DNA of 64,000 nucleotides from Phreatobacter stygius (GTDB lineage: Bacteria > Pseudomonadota > Alphaproteobacteria > Rhizobiales > Phreatobacteraceae): the NCBI RefSeq assembly GCF_005144885.1, contig NZ_CP039690.1:3051001-3115000 (forward strand), in the 5' to 3' direction. Both the position numbers and the translations under genes were made by a program. Below are positions 54,408-63,561 of the stretch, piece by piece. The notes under the pieces are model-generated. The model had not been told where the DNA came from, ran no database searches, and saw only the letters and a list, made by a program, of their open reading frames with translations. The first letter of the stretch is position 1. Each line of letters starts with the position of its first letter.

Positions 54408-55126
54408 CGGCGCTTCTTACCCTCGAAGGGGTCAGCAAGTCTTTCGGCGGCCTCAACGCCCTGCGCGACGTCGGCTTCAGCGTCGCGGCGAACGAAATCT
54501 TCGCGATCATCGGGCCGAACGGCGCCGGCAAGACCACCCTGTTCAATTGCATCGCGGGCGCGATTCCGCCGTCCTCCGGGACGATCCGCTTCGCCGGCCA
54601 GCGCATCGACGGCCGGCGGCCGCACGAGATCTGCAGCCTGGGGCTTGTCCGCACCTTCCAGATCGTCAAGCCGTTTCGCGGCATGACCGTGCTGGAAAAC
54701 GTCAAGGTCGCGGCCTTCTCCCGCCACCCTGCGGCGCGCGCCGCCGAGATCGCCGCCCGCCGCGTCATCGAGCGGCTCGACATGGTTGAGCTCGCCGAGG
54801 TCGATGCCGACGAGCTGAACGTCGCCCAGCTGCGCCGGCTCGAGATTGCCCGCGCGCTGGCGACCGAGCCGAAAATGCTGCTGCTCGACGAGGCGCTCGC
54901 CGGCCTGACCGCCACCGAGACGACGGTGATGTGCGACATCATTCGCCGGCTGCCGGAACAGGGCATCGCGGTGATCGTCGTCGAGCACTCGATTCCCGTC
55001 GTCAGCAGCCTGTGCAGCCGGGCGGTGGTCATCACCTTCGGCGAGGTTCTGGTCGAAGGCCCGACCCGCCAGGTGATCGCCGATCCGAGGGTCCAGGAAG
55101 CTTATCTCGGCAAGGCGGAAGCATGA
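54404..55126 (+). CDS. livG: Liv-type ABC transporter ATPase LivG
   Basis: ATPase (240 aa) with Walker [10 protein letters not shown] (about 39-47), Q-loop VRTFQIVKPF, Walker B LLLDEALAGL and H-loop IVVEHS. The signature is degenerate: LNVAQLRRLEIARAL in place of LSxGQ. In the heterodimer one composite site may therefore be weak. It overlaps livF as ATGA. Confidence 0.93.
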   Translation: MTALLTLEGVSKSFGGLNALRDVGFSVAANEIFAIIGPNGAGKTTLFNCIAGAIPPSSGTIRFAGQRIDGRRPHEICSLGLVRTFQIVKPFRGMTVLENVKVAAFSRHPAARAAEIAARRVIERLDMVELAEVDADELNVAQLRRLEIARALATEPKMLLLDEALAGLTATETTVMCDIIRRLPEQGIAVIVVEHSIPVVSSLCSRAVVITFGEVLVEGPTRQVIADPRVQEAYLGKAEA

Positions 55127-55833
55127 GCACGCTGACGGTGGAGAAGGTCTCGGCCGGCTACGGCAAGGTCAATGTCATCAGGGGCATCGACCTCGAGATC
55201 GGCGCGGGCAAGCGGATTGCGCTGGTCGGCTCGAACGGCGCCGGCAAGAGCACGATCGTCAAGGCGATCAACGGCCTGTTGCCGCTTGGCCAGGGCGGCA
55301 TCACCTGGGACGGCAGCCCGATCGGCCGGATGCGCGCCTCGCACCGCACCAGGGCCGGTATCGCGACGGTGCCGGAAGGCCGGCTCTTGTTTCCCACCTG
55401 CACGGTGCTCGAAAATCTTTGCGCCGCGACCAGCTATGGCGAGGCCAAGACCCATCGCGCGCAAAGCCTCGACAAGGTCTTCGCGCTGTTTCCGCGCCTG
55501 AAGGAACGCTCGAGCCAGCTCGCCGGCACCCTGTCCGGCGGCGAACAGCAGATGGTCGCCATCGGCCGTGCGCTGATGACGCGGCCGAAGCTCCTGATCC
55601 TGGACGAGCCGTCGATCGGGCTCGCGCCGCGGATCGTCGGCGAGATCTTCGAGGTGCTGGGCGCGCTGACCCAGACCGGGCTCAGCCTGCTGCTGGTCGA
55701 ACAGAACGTCCAGCTGAGCCTCCGGTCGGTCGATTATGCCTATGTCCTGCGCCAGGGCGAGATCGTGCTGCAGGGGCCGGCCCAGGACCTCTTGGCCAAT
55801 GACCAGGTGCGCGAGGCCTATCTCGGGCAGTGA
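55123..55833 (+). CDS. livF: Liv-type ABC transporter ATPase LivF
   Basis: ATPase (236 aa) with Walker A GSNGAGKST, a full signature LAGTLSGGEQQMVAIGRAL and Walker B LLILDEPSIGL, H-loop LLVEQN. Last gene of the operon that starts at the aldehyde dehydrogenase; it ends 33 bp from the end of the convergent dctD. Confidence 0.94.
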   Translation: MSTLTVEKVSAGYGKVNVIRGIDLEIGAGKRIALVGSNGAGKSTIVKAINGLLPLGQGGITWDGSPIGRMRASHRTRAGIATVPEGRLLFPTCTVLENLCAATSYGEAKTHRAQSLDKVFALFPRLKERSSQLAGTLSGGEQQMVAIGRALMTRPKLLILDEPSIGLAPRIVGEIFEVLGALTQTGLSLLLVEQNVQLSLRSVDYAYVLRQGEIVLQGPAQDLLANDQVREAYLGQ

Positions 55834-55865
55834 GGCCATCGCGGCAGGCGCGCGGACGGCCAAGA

Positions 55866-57200
55866 TCAGCCCGCCGTGCGGTACTGGTTCTGGTCGATGC
55901 CGTAGCGGCGGAGCTTGTCGTAGAAGGTCTTGCGCGGCAGGCCGAGCGCCTCGACCGCCAGCCGGACATCACCGCGGCTCGCCGCCAGCGCTTCGCGGAT
56001 GAGGCCCGCCTCATAGGCCTCGACCCGCTCCGGCAGGGACCGGCCCTGGTCGGGCGACGCCGCGCTTGCCGGCGTGTCGGCGACGAGGCCGAGCGCGACC
56101 CGTTCGGCATAATGGGCGAGCTCGCGGACATTGCCGGGCCAGTCATGGGCGCTCAGCCGGTGCCGGACCGCGGCGTCGAGCGCCGGCGGGTCGCGGCGGA
56201 ACCGTTTGGCCGCACGGGTCAGGAAATGGCCGAAGAGCAGCGGGATGTCGTCGGCCCGCTCGCGCAGGGGCGGCACGCGCACCGACACGACATGCAGGCG
56301 GTAATAGAGATCCTCGCGGAAGGCGCCCTGCTTGGCGAGCCCCAGGAGGTCGACCTTGGTCGCCGCGACCAGGCGGACATCGACGCGGCGCACCTCGTTG
56401 GTGCCGAGCGGGGTGATCTCGCGCGCCTCCAGGACGCGCAACAGCTTGACCTGCAGGGCCGGCGACATGGCCTCGATCTCGTCGAGGAACAGGGTGCCGC
56501 CATGGGCATATTCGAACCGGCCGATGCGCTTGCGCTGGGCGCCGGTGAAGGCGCCGGGTTCATGGCCGAACAATTCGCTTTCGATCACGGTCTCCGGCAG
56601 GGCGCCGCAATTGACCGCGACGAAGGGGCGCGAGGCCCGGTGGCTCCAGCGGTGCAGGGCATTGGCCACCACGTCCTTGCCGCTGCCGGTCTCGCCTTCC
56701 ACCAGCACATCGACATCGGCATCGGCGACCTGATGCAGCGTCTGGCGCAGCCGTTCCATGACCGGGGTGACGCCCAAGAGCGGCAGGTCGTCGCTGGCCG
56801 CTTCCGCGGCGCGCTTGAGCGCCCGGTTCTCCAGCACCAGCCGGCGCTTTTCCAGGGCGTGGCGAATGCTGCCGATCAGCCGGTCGACGGCAAAGGGCTT
56901 GGCGACGAAGTCATAGGCGCCCTCGCGCATGGCATCGACCGCCATGGCGATATCGCCATGGCCGGTGATCAGGATTACCGGCAGGTCCGGGTCGATCCGT
57001 TTCAGCCGGCGGAACAGTTCGAGCCCGTCGATCCGGGGCATGCGGATATCGCTGACCACGACGCCGGCAAAGGCCGCATCGATCTCGTCGAGGGCGGCGG
57101 TCGCCGAGGGATAGGCCGCAACCGTCAGCCCCGCCAGTGTCAGCGACTGGACATTGGCGGCGCGCAGCACCTCGTCGTCGTCGATGAAGGCGACATCCAT
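55866..57200 (-). CDS. dctD: C4-dicarboxylate response regulator DctD (sigma-54 activator)
   Basis: A 444-aa NtrC-family regulator. The receiver domain has phospho-acceptor Asp51 ([13 protein letters not shown]) and Lys101; the AAA+ domain has Walker A GETGSGKD (169-176) and GAFTGA (216-221); the C-terminal Fis HTH includes [20 protein letters not shown]. Together with DctB it should switch on dctA when C4-dicarboxylates are present. The two DctD-like sites and sigma-54 promoter upstream of dctA agree. Its ATG overlaps the dctB stop by one base. Confidence 0.95.
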   Translation of the reverse strand: MDVAFIDDDEVLRAANVQSLTLAGLTVAAYPSATAALDEIDAAFAGVVVSDIRMPRIDGLELFRRLKRIDPDLPVILITGHGDIAMAVDAMREGAYDFVAKPFAVDRLIGSIRHALEKRRLVLENRALKRAAEAASDDLPLLGVTPVMERLRQTLHQVADADVDVLVEGETGSGKDVVANALHRWSHRASRPFVAVNCGALPETVIESELFGHEPGAFTGAQRKRIGRFEYAHGGTLFLDEIEAMSPALQVKLLRVLEAREITPLGTNEVRRVDVRLVAATKVDLLGLAKQGAFREDLYYRLHVVSVRVPPLRERADDIPLLFGHFLTRAAKRFRRDPPALDAAVRHRLSAHDWPGNVRELAHYAERVALGLVADTPASAASPDQGRSLPERVEAYEAGLIREALAASRGDVRLAVEALGLPRKTFYDKLRRYGIDQNQYRTAG

Positions 57201-59044
57201 CAGGAAGCCCTCGGCAAGGTGATGGTGAACACGGCGCCGCCGCGGTTCTCGACGGCAAAGCTGCCGCCGGCTTCGGTGATGATGTCGTTGGAGATCACCA
57301 GGCCAAGGCCGAGGCCACCAGGCTTGGTGGTGGTGAACGGCATGAACAGCGAGGCCATGACCTCGGCCGGCAGGCCCGGACCGTTGTCGGCGATCTCGAT
57401 CGACACCCGGTCGGCTTCCGTTCCTGCGGCGATGCGGATCCGCCCGTCCGGGGTGTTCGAAAGCGCCTCGAGCGCGTTCTGCAACAGATTGACCAGCACC
57501 TGCTCGAGCCGGATCCGGTCCGCCGTGACGATCAGGTCCGGTTCCGCCATGACGACCTCGAGGTCGACGGCCTGCAGCCGCAAGCGGTGGCCGACCAGCA
57601 GCAGCGCGCCGTCGATGACGGTCTGAAGCCGCACCGCCTCGACCTTGGCCGGCGCCTTGCGCGCGAAGGCCCGGAGCTCGCCGGTAATGGTGCCGATCTT
57701 GTCCGTCAGGCTTGCGATCGTCGCGAGATTGCCGCTCGCCACCGTCACCTCGTTGCGGGCGAGCAGTTCCCTGGCATTGTCGGCGAAGGTCCTGATCGCC
57801 GCGACCGGCTGGTTGATCTCATGGGCGACGCTGGCCGAGATCTGGCCGAGCACCGCGAGCTTGCTCGCCTGGACGAGCTCGTCCTGCAGGTTGTCGAGGG
57901 CGGCCTGGGCGCGCTGCCGCTCGTCGATTTCGGCGACCAGCCGGCCATTGACGGTCTCTAGTTCGGCAGTGCGCTGCCGGACATTGGTCTCGAGCTCGCG
58001 CCTGACGCGCTCCTGGCGGGCGCGCTCGGTCTCGCGCCGCCGGTGATTGAGCCGCCAGAGCCCGGCGGTGCCGAGGCCGATCAGTCCGGCGAGCAAGGCA
58101 ACCGCGCGCGCCGCGGCCGCGGCGAGGCCGAGCGTCGGCTCGGCCGGCGCCAGCACGTGCAGGCGCCACTGGGTGGTCGGCACCTCGGTCGCGTGTTCGA
58201 CGAACATCCGGTCCTGCGCCTCGCCCGGCAGCCGCGCCCTGACCACGTCCTGATCGGCTCCGCTGAGGCGGGTGGCCAAGGGCAGCAGCTCGAGCGAGGC
58301 ATCGCCGAATTGCAGGCTCGCCCGGATCTCGGCGCGTTCGCCGGCGGCGATCGGCGCGGTCGCGTGGAAACGCCAGGCCGGCTCGCTGGAGATCAGCACG
58401 ATGCTGCGCTCGTCGGTCACGAAGGTCGGCGTGGCGAAGCGCCGCCATTCGGTCTCGATCGCCTGGACTTCGACCTTGACCACGATGATGCCGATGACGC
58501 CGTCCGGCCCGTCGAGCCGGCGGGTCAGGAACAGGCCGGGCAGCTGGCTCACCGTGCCGAAGGCGAAATGTTCGGCCGCGCCATGGGCTACCGCCAGGCG
58601 GTAATAGGGGCGGAAGGCATAGTTGTTGCCGATGAAACTCGTCGGCGTGCGCCAGTTGCTGGCGGCGATCGTCATGCCCAAGGGATCGAGCAGGTAGATG
58701 ACCGAGACGCGCGCATTGGTGCTCAAGGTCTCGAGCTTGGGATTGAGCGCTGCGATGCGCTCCGGATCTTTCGAGGCGAGCGCCGCGCGCACGTCCGGGT
58801 CCTCGGCCAGGATCAGTGGCAGCGTGCGGTGTTTCTCGATCTCGCTCTGCAGCACGGCGACGCGCAGTTCGGCGGCGGTCGCGGCGGCGACGCGGACGCT
58901 GCCATAGGCCCAGCGCGCGGCGGCATAGCGGGCGGCGAAATCGAGCGCGGCGAGCGTCGCGACCGCCAGCACCACGGCGACCGCCCGGCGCGGGGTGAGC
59001 CAACGCCGGACCTTGCCGAAGCCGGGAGACACAAAAGCCGACAT
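57200..59044 (-). CDS. dctB: C4-dicarboxylate sensor histidine kinase DctB
   Basis: A 614-aa membrane kinase. A first membrane helix at about 18-38 precedes a ~250-residue periplasmic double-PAS sensor ([20 protein letters not shown], with the RPYY ligand motif of DctB); a second helix lies near 288-306, followed by a coiled coil, and the kinase core has H-box [21 protein letters not shown]-box [16 protein letters not shown] and G boxes DNGPGLP and GGLGLGL. ATG 59044 is chosen; a longer frame to 59146 runs into the regulatory region. It pairs with DctD. Confidence 0.94.
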   Translation of the reverse strand: MSAFVSPGFGKVRRWLTPRRAVAVVLAVATLAALDFAARYAAARWAYGSVRVAAATAAELRVAVLQSEIEKHRTLPLILAEDPDVRAALASKDPERIAALNPKLETLSTNARVSVIYLLDPLGMTIAASNWRTPTSFIGNNYAFRPYYRLAVAHGAAEHFAFGTVSQLPGLFLTRRLDGPDGVIGIIVVKVEVQAIETEWRRFATPTFVTDERSIVLISSEPAWRFHATAPIAAGERAEIRASLQFGDASLELLPLATRLSGADQDVVRARLPGEAQDRMFVEHATEVPTTQWRLHVLAPAEPTLGLAAAAARAVALLAGLIGLGTAGLWRLNHRRRETERARQERVRRELETNVRQRTAELETVNGRLVAEIDERQRAQAALDNLQDELVQASKLAVLGQISASVAHEINQPVAAIRTFADNARELLARNEVTVASGNLATIASLTDKIGTITGELRAFARKAPAKVEAVRLQTVIDGALLLVGHRLRLQAVDLEVVMAEPDLIVTADRIRLEQVLVNLLQNALEALSNTPDGRIRIAAGTEADRVSIEIADNGPGLPAEVMASLFMPFTTTKPGGLGLGLVISNDIITEAGGSFAVENRGGAVFTITLPRAS

Positions 59045-59096
59045 GGCAGCGAGCCGTCTGGTTCGGGCGCCGGCCGCCGGAGCGGCCGGACCTGGG

Positions 59097-59145
59097 CGTG
59101 CGAAAATCCGCCGCGAGCCTAGCACGCTGTGCGGATTTCCGCACA
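59097..59145 (+). promoter_or_regulatory. Two tandem DctD binding sites (UAS) of dctA
   Basis: The proximal site is a perfect palindrome TGTGCGGATTTCCGCACA (59128-59145), matching the rhizobial DctD consensus. A distal, degenerate site CGTGCGAAAATCCGCCGC (59097-59114) agrees at about 13 of 18 positions. The centres are 31 bp apart, and the proximal site is about 86 bp upstream of the -24 element, as in rhizobial dctA. Confidence 0.8.
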
Positions 59146-59230
59146 AGGGTGCCGGCGGGCGGCCTGGTCTCAGAAAAGATTCATGTGCTATTGCAATGGC
59201 TTATGAATTTCGGGCTGGCGCGCCGAACCC

Positions 59231-59245
59231 TGGCACAGGCCTTGC
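59231..59245 (+). promoter_or_regulatory. Sigma-54 promoter of dctA
   Basis: TGGCAC-AGGCC-TTGC, an exact match to the -24/-12 consensus with correct spacing. The start codon is about 108 bp downstream. Confidence 0.9.
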
Positions 59246-59353
59246 GGACATTGCCATGCCCGGTGCGGAACGCGCCAGGGACGAGCAAACGCAACGACGG
59301 TTCGAACGACGCCCAGGACGAGGCGCGACGACCAAGAGGTGAGGATACTCAAG

Positions 59354-60684
59354 ATGGCTTATGCGCTCGAGGCGCCGGCTGAAGCCGTGCGCAAGAAATT
59401 CCATCAGCATCTCTACGTTCAGGTCCTGGCCGCGATCACCGCCGGCATTCTGCTCGGGCATTTCTATCCCTCGCTCGGCGCCGAGATGAAGCCGCTCGGC
59501 GACGCCTTCATCAAGCTGGTCAAGATGATCATCGCCCCGGTGATCTCCTGACCGTCGTCACCGGCATTGCCGGCATGCGCGACCTGGAAAAGGTCGGCCG
59601 CGTCGCCGGCAAGGCGATGATCTATTTCCTCACCTTCTCGACGCTGGCGCTGATCATCGGCCTGATCATCGGCAATCTGGTCCAGCCTGGCGCCGGCCTG
59701 CATATCGACCCGGCGACCCTCGATCCCAAGGCGGTGGCCGGCTACACCGCCAAGGCCCATGAGCAGAGCCTCGTCGCCTTCCTGATGAACATCATCCCGG
59801 CCTCGCCGGTCAGCGCGCTGGCCAATGGCGACGTGCTGCAGGTGCTGTTCTTCTCGGTGCTGTTCGGCATTGCGCTGGCTGCCGTCGGCGACCGTGGCGA
59901 GCCGGTCCTGGAGCTCATGCAGTCGCTCTCCCAGGCCATGTTCAAGCTGGTCCACATCCTGATGAAGGCGGCCCCGATCGGCGCCTTCGGCGCCATGGCC
60001 TTCACCATTGGCCAATATGGCATCGGCTCGATCGCCAGCCTCGCTCTGCTGGTGGCGACCTTCTACCTGACCTCCTTCCTGTTCGTCTTCGTCGTGCTCG
60101 GCCTGGTCGCCCGCTACAACGGCTTCTCGATCGTCGCCCTGCTCCGCTACATCAAGGAAGAACTCCTGCTGGTGCTCGGCACCAGCTCTTCGGAAGCCGC
60201 CCTGCCGAGCCTGATGGAAAAGATGGAGCGTGCCGGCTGCCGCAAGTCTGTGGTCGGCCTGGTCATCCCGACCGGCTATTCGTTCAATCTCGACGGCACC
60301 AATATCTACATGACCATGGCGGCGCTGTTCATCGCGCAGGCCACCGGCATCCAGCTCAGCCTGTGGGACCAGGTGCTGCTGCTGCTGGTCGCCATGCTCT
60401 CCTCCAAGGGCGCCGCCGGCATCACCGGCGCCGGCTTCATCACGCTGGCCGCCACCCTTTCGGTGGTGCCGGCCGTGCCGGTCGCCGGCATGGCGCTGAT
60501 CCTCGGCATCGACCGGTTCATGTCGGAATGCCGTGCGCTGACCAATTTTGTCGGCAATGCGGTCGCGACCATCGTGGTTGCCCGCTGGGAAGGCGAACTC
60601 GACCAGGACCGGCTGCGCGCGGTGCTCGCCGGCGAGGACGTGTCGGAAGCGGCCGAAGATGCGGTCATCGTACCCGCCGAGTGA
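59354..60684 (+). pseudogene. dctA: C4-dicarboxylate transporter DctA, single-base frameshift
   Basis: H+/Na+:C4-dicarboxylate symporter of the DAACS family, about 443 aa if repaired. The first part (59354-59551) reads [20 protein letters not shown]...MIIAPVIS and stops; the rest resumes near [20 protein letters not shown] and runs to 60684 with [40 protein letters not shown] (the substrate-binding NLDGT) and [19 protein letters not shown]. The usual IFLTV at this point would be ATC TTC CTG; here one T is missing (near 59546), giving a premature TGA. It may be a true lesion or a sequence error; everything else, including promoter and UAS, is intact. Confidence 0.9.
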
Positions 60685-60723
60685 CATCCGCCGCAGCCTG
60701 ACGCCACGCGTTGACATCGACCC

Positions 60724-60753
60724 ATCCCGCCGGCTTCGCCGGCGGGATTTTTC
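60724..60753 (+). terminator. Rho-independent terminator of dctA
   Basis: ATCCCGCCGGC-TTC-GCCGGCGGGAT followed by TTTTTC: an 11-bp GC-rich perfect stem with a U tail, 40 bp after the dctA stop. Confidence 0.9.
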
Positions 60754-60803
60754 TTGGGTATCGCCAGCGCCGGCCTGCGACGTGGCGTCGGCGTGCTGTT
60801 TCC

Positions 60804-60838
60804 TGTCCACTGGACAGGCGGTAATTGTACGGTGTACA
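60804..60838 (+). promoter_or_regulatory. Paired palindromic operators upstream of the Bug gene
   Basis: Two 13-bp palindromes, TGTCCACTGGACA (60804-60816) and TGTACGGTGTACA (60826-60838), share TGTNCNNNGNACA and are centred 22 bp apart, two helical turns. This form suits a dimeric GntR-type repressor binding cooperatively; no such regulator is encoded in the window. Confidence 0.6.
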
Positions 60839-60911
60839 GGAGAAGATCCAAGAGGGCGAATGTGATGCTGCAGGCGGCGTCACCAAGACCTGCACAGGGA
60901 GGCTTCCGGCC

Positions 60912-61949
60912 GTGCCAGCGATCGACGACCAACCCCCCAGCCAGCACCAGCCGCGCCCACGGCTCACCGCATTTCTGCTGGGGCTTGCCTGTATCGGCGC
61001 GCTCTACCAGCCAATGGCGGCCCGGCCGGTCGCGGCGCAAACCGTGGCGCCTGCGGCGCAACCGGTCCGGCTGCTGGTGCCTTTCGCGCCCGGCGGCGGC
61101 ACCGATGTCGCGGCGCGGTTGCTGGCTGAACGGCTGCAGGCCGCGCTCGGCGGCAGCGTCATCGTCGAAAACCGGCCCGGCGCCACCGGCTCCATCGCGG
61201 CGCGCGAAGTGGCCCGGGCGCCGGCCGACGGCCATGTCCTGTTGGTCGGTACCGCCGGCACGCAAGCGGTCGCGCCGGTGCTGGCCGGCAGCCGCTCGGC
61301 CTTCGATCCGGTTGCCGACTTCATGCCGGTCGCCAGCATCGGAACGACGCCCAATCTGATCGTGGTTCCCGGCCATTCGCCCTATGTGAGCCTCGCCGCG
61401 CTGGTGGCCGACGCGCGGGCCCGGCCGGAGGCCTTGAGCTTCGGCTCCAGCGGGGCCGGCACGGTGTCGCATCTGACCGCCGAGCTCCTGCGTTTCCATG
61501 CCGGTTTCAAGGCCTTGCACGTGCCCTATCGTGGTGGCGCTGCAGCTTTCGGCGATCTTGTGTCCGGCCGCGTCCAGTTCATGGTCGACGTGCCCGTGGC
61601 CCTGGTCGAACAGGTCAAGGCCGGCGCGCTCAGGGCGCTCGCGGTGACCGCGACCCGTCGTCTGGTGTCGCTGCCCGACGTGCCGACAGCGGCGGAGGCA
61701 GGCTTTCCCGCCGTTCAATCGGAGGTCTGGATCGGCCTGTTCGCACCAAAGGGCACACCCGGGCCGGTCGTCCAAAGGCTCACCCAGGCGGTCGCCGCGA
61801 TCGTCCGCGACCAGGCTTTCGCGGAGCGCCTGGCAACCCTCGGTTTCGAGCCGCTCGGCGGCGGACCCGAGCAGCTCGCCGCGTTGCTGCGGACCGACCG
61901 CGACCGCTGGTCGCAACTGGTCGACGGTCTCGGCCTCAAGGCGGACTAG
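60912..61949 (+). CDS. Bug/TctC-family solute-binding protein
   Basis: A 345-aa periplasmic binding protein. It starts at GTG 60912 with GGGAGG about 9 nt upstream; the signal helix LTAFLLGLACIGALYQPMAA ends near VAAQ. The Bug core reads VRLLVPFAPGGGTDVAARLL, VIVENRPGATGSIAAREVAR, HVPYRGGAAAFGDLVSGRVQ and LPDVPTAAEAGFPAVQSEVW. A start further left (60825) would lie in the operators and is rejected. It is 9 bp before the gamma-glutamyltransferase-like gene, so they form an operon; the ligand may be a gamma-glutamyl or related amide (inference). Confidence 0.9.
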   Translation: MPAIDDQPPSQHQPRPRLTAFLLGLACIGALYQPMAARPVAAQTVAPAAQPVRLLVPFAPGGGTDVAARLLAERLQAALGGSVIVENRPGATGSIAAREVARAPADGHVLLVGTAGTQAVAPVLAGSRSAFDPVADFMPVASIGTTPNLIVVPGHSPYVSLAALVADARARPEALSFGSSGAGTVSHLTAELLRFHAGFKALHVPYRGGAAAFGDLVSGRVQFMVDVPVALVEQVKAGALRALAVTATRRLVSLPDVPTAAEAGFPAVQSEVWIGLFAPKGTPGPVVQRLTQAVAAIVRDQAFAERLATLGFEPLGGGPEQLAALLRTDRDRWSQLVDGLGLKAD

Positions 61950-61958
61950 GGCCATTCG

Positions 61959-63554
61959 ATGGACTGGAGCTTTCCTTATCCCTCGACCCGCCTGCCGGTG
62001 TTTGGCGATGCCTGTGTCGCGACCAGCCAGCCGCTGGCGGCGCAGGCCGGCCTCGCCATGCTGGCGCGCGGCGGCAATGCCATCGACGCGGCGGTTGCGA
62101 CGGCGATCGCGCTGACCGTTGTCGAGCCGACCATGAACGGCCTCGGCAGCGACCTCTTCGCCATCGTCTGGGACGGCACGCGCCTGCATGGGCTCAATGC
62201 CTCCGGGCGGGCGCCACTGCGGCTGGAGCGACGGCGTTTCGCCCATGCGGCGGCGATGCCGCTGACCGGATGGGACACCGTGATGACCCCGGGCGCGGTG
62301 TCCGGCTGGCTCGCCCTGTCCCGGGCGTTCGGCCGGCTGCCTTTCGCCGATCTGCTCGAACCGGCGATCCGTTATGCCGCCGATGGTTTCCTGGTGCCCG
62401 TCGTGGTCGCGCGCCATTGGCAGATGCAGGCGTCATGGTTTGACGGCCAGCCGGGCTTTGCCGACAGCTTCCTGCCCGGCGGGCGGGCGCCGCGTCCTGG
62501 CGAACGGTTCCGCCATGCCGGTCTGGCGACGACCCTTGAGCGGATCGCCGCGAGCGACGGCCGCGACTTCTACGAGGGACGCCTTGCCGAGGCCATGGCC
62601 GCTTTCGCCGCGGCCCATGACGCGCCGCTCGGCGCCGCCGATCTGGCCGCCCATGAGGTCGCCTGGGTCGCGCCGATCAGCCAGCGCTATCGCGGCGCGG
62701 TCGTGCATGAGCCGCCGCCCAATGGCCAAGGCATCGCGGCGCTGGCAGCACTCGGCATTCTCGGCCATTTCGACCTTGCTCGGTTTGCGCCCGACGATCC
62801 GGAGCGCCTGCACCTGATGATCGAGGCGACCCGCCTCGCCCTGCGCGACCTCGCCGACCATGTCGGCGACCCCCGGTCGATGACCCTGACGCCGGCCGAC
62901 CTCCTGGCGCCGTCGCGTCTGGCTGAAGCGGCCGGCGCGATCGATCTCGCGCGGACCATGGATCTCGGCCATGAGACGGGCCGCGCCCAGGGCACGGTCT
63001 ATCTGGCATCGGCCGATCGCGACGGCTTGATGGCTTCCGTCATCCAATCCAACTTCCGCGGTTTCGGCTCCGGCGTGGTCGTGCCGGGTACCGGCATCGC
63101 GCTCAACAACCGGGGCTCGGGCTTTTGCCTGACACCTGGCCATCCGAACGAGGCCGGCGCCGGCAAGCGGCCGCTCAACACCATCATCCCGGGTTTCATG
63201 ACACGCCTGGCCGACGGCGCGCCGCAGGCCGCCTTCGGGGTCATGGGTGGTACCATGCAGGCGCAAGGCCATGTCCAGCTCGTCTCGCGCATGATCGATC
63301 ATGGCGAGAACCCGCAGGCAGCCATCGACGCGCCGCGCTGGCGTATCGCCGGCGACGGCACGGTCATGGTCGAGGCCGGCCTGCCGGCGGCGACCGCGAC
63401 AGCGCTGGCTGGCAAGGGCCATCGCCTGGTCGCGATGCCGGGCTGGTCGCATGAAGCCGGCGCCGCGCAGCTGATCATGCGTCTCGGCGAGGCCGGGGCA
63501 GGTTATGTCGCGGCGACCGAAAGCCGGCGCGACGGGCTGGTCGCGGCGCTCTGA
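61959..63554 (+). CDS. Gamma-glutamyltransferase family N-terminal-nucleophile hydrolase
   Basis: A 531-aa proenzyme of the GGT family. The large-subunit part has ATSQPLAAQAGLAMLARGGN and AIDAAVATAIALTVVEPTMN; autocleavage should occur before Thr346 in GRAQGTVYLAS, giving the small subunit with FRGFGSGVVVPGTGIALNNR and FGVMGGTMQAQGHVQ. There is no signal peptide, so the enzyme may be cytoplasmic, unlike classical GGT; cephalosporin-acylase-like or YwrD-like members are such cases. It shares an operon with the Bug protein. Substrate unknown. Confidence 0.9.
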   Translation: MDWSFPYPSTRLPVFGDACVATSQPLAAQAGLAMLARGGNAIDAAVATAIALTVVEPTMNGLGSDLFAIVWDGTRLHGLNASGRAPLRLERRRFAHAAAMPLTGWDTVMTPGAVSGWLALSRAFGRLPFADLLEPAIRYAADGFLVPVVVARHWQMQASWFDGQPGFADSFLPGGRAPRPGERFRHAGLATTLERIAASDGRDFYEGRLAEAMAAFAAAHDAPLGAADLAAHEVAWVAPISQRYRGAVVHEPPPNGQGIAALAALGILGHFDLARFAPDDPERLHLMIEATRLALRDLADHVGDPRSMTLTPADLLAPSRLAEAAGAIDLARTMDLGHETGRAQGTVYLASADRDGLMASVIQSNFRGFGSGVVVPGTGIALNNRGSGFCLTPGHPNEAGAGKRPLNTIIPGFMTRLADGAPQAAFGVMGGTMQAQGHVQLVSRMIDHGENPQAAIDAPRWRIAGDGTVMVEAGLPAATATALAGKGHRLVAMPGWSHEAGAAQLIMRLGEAGAGYVAATESRRDGLVAAL

Positions 63555-63561
63555 CGGCCGC

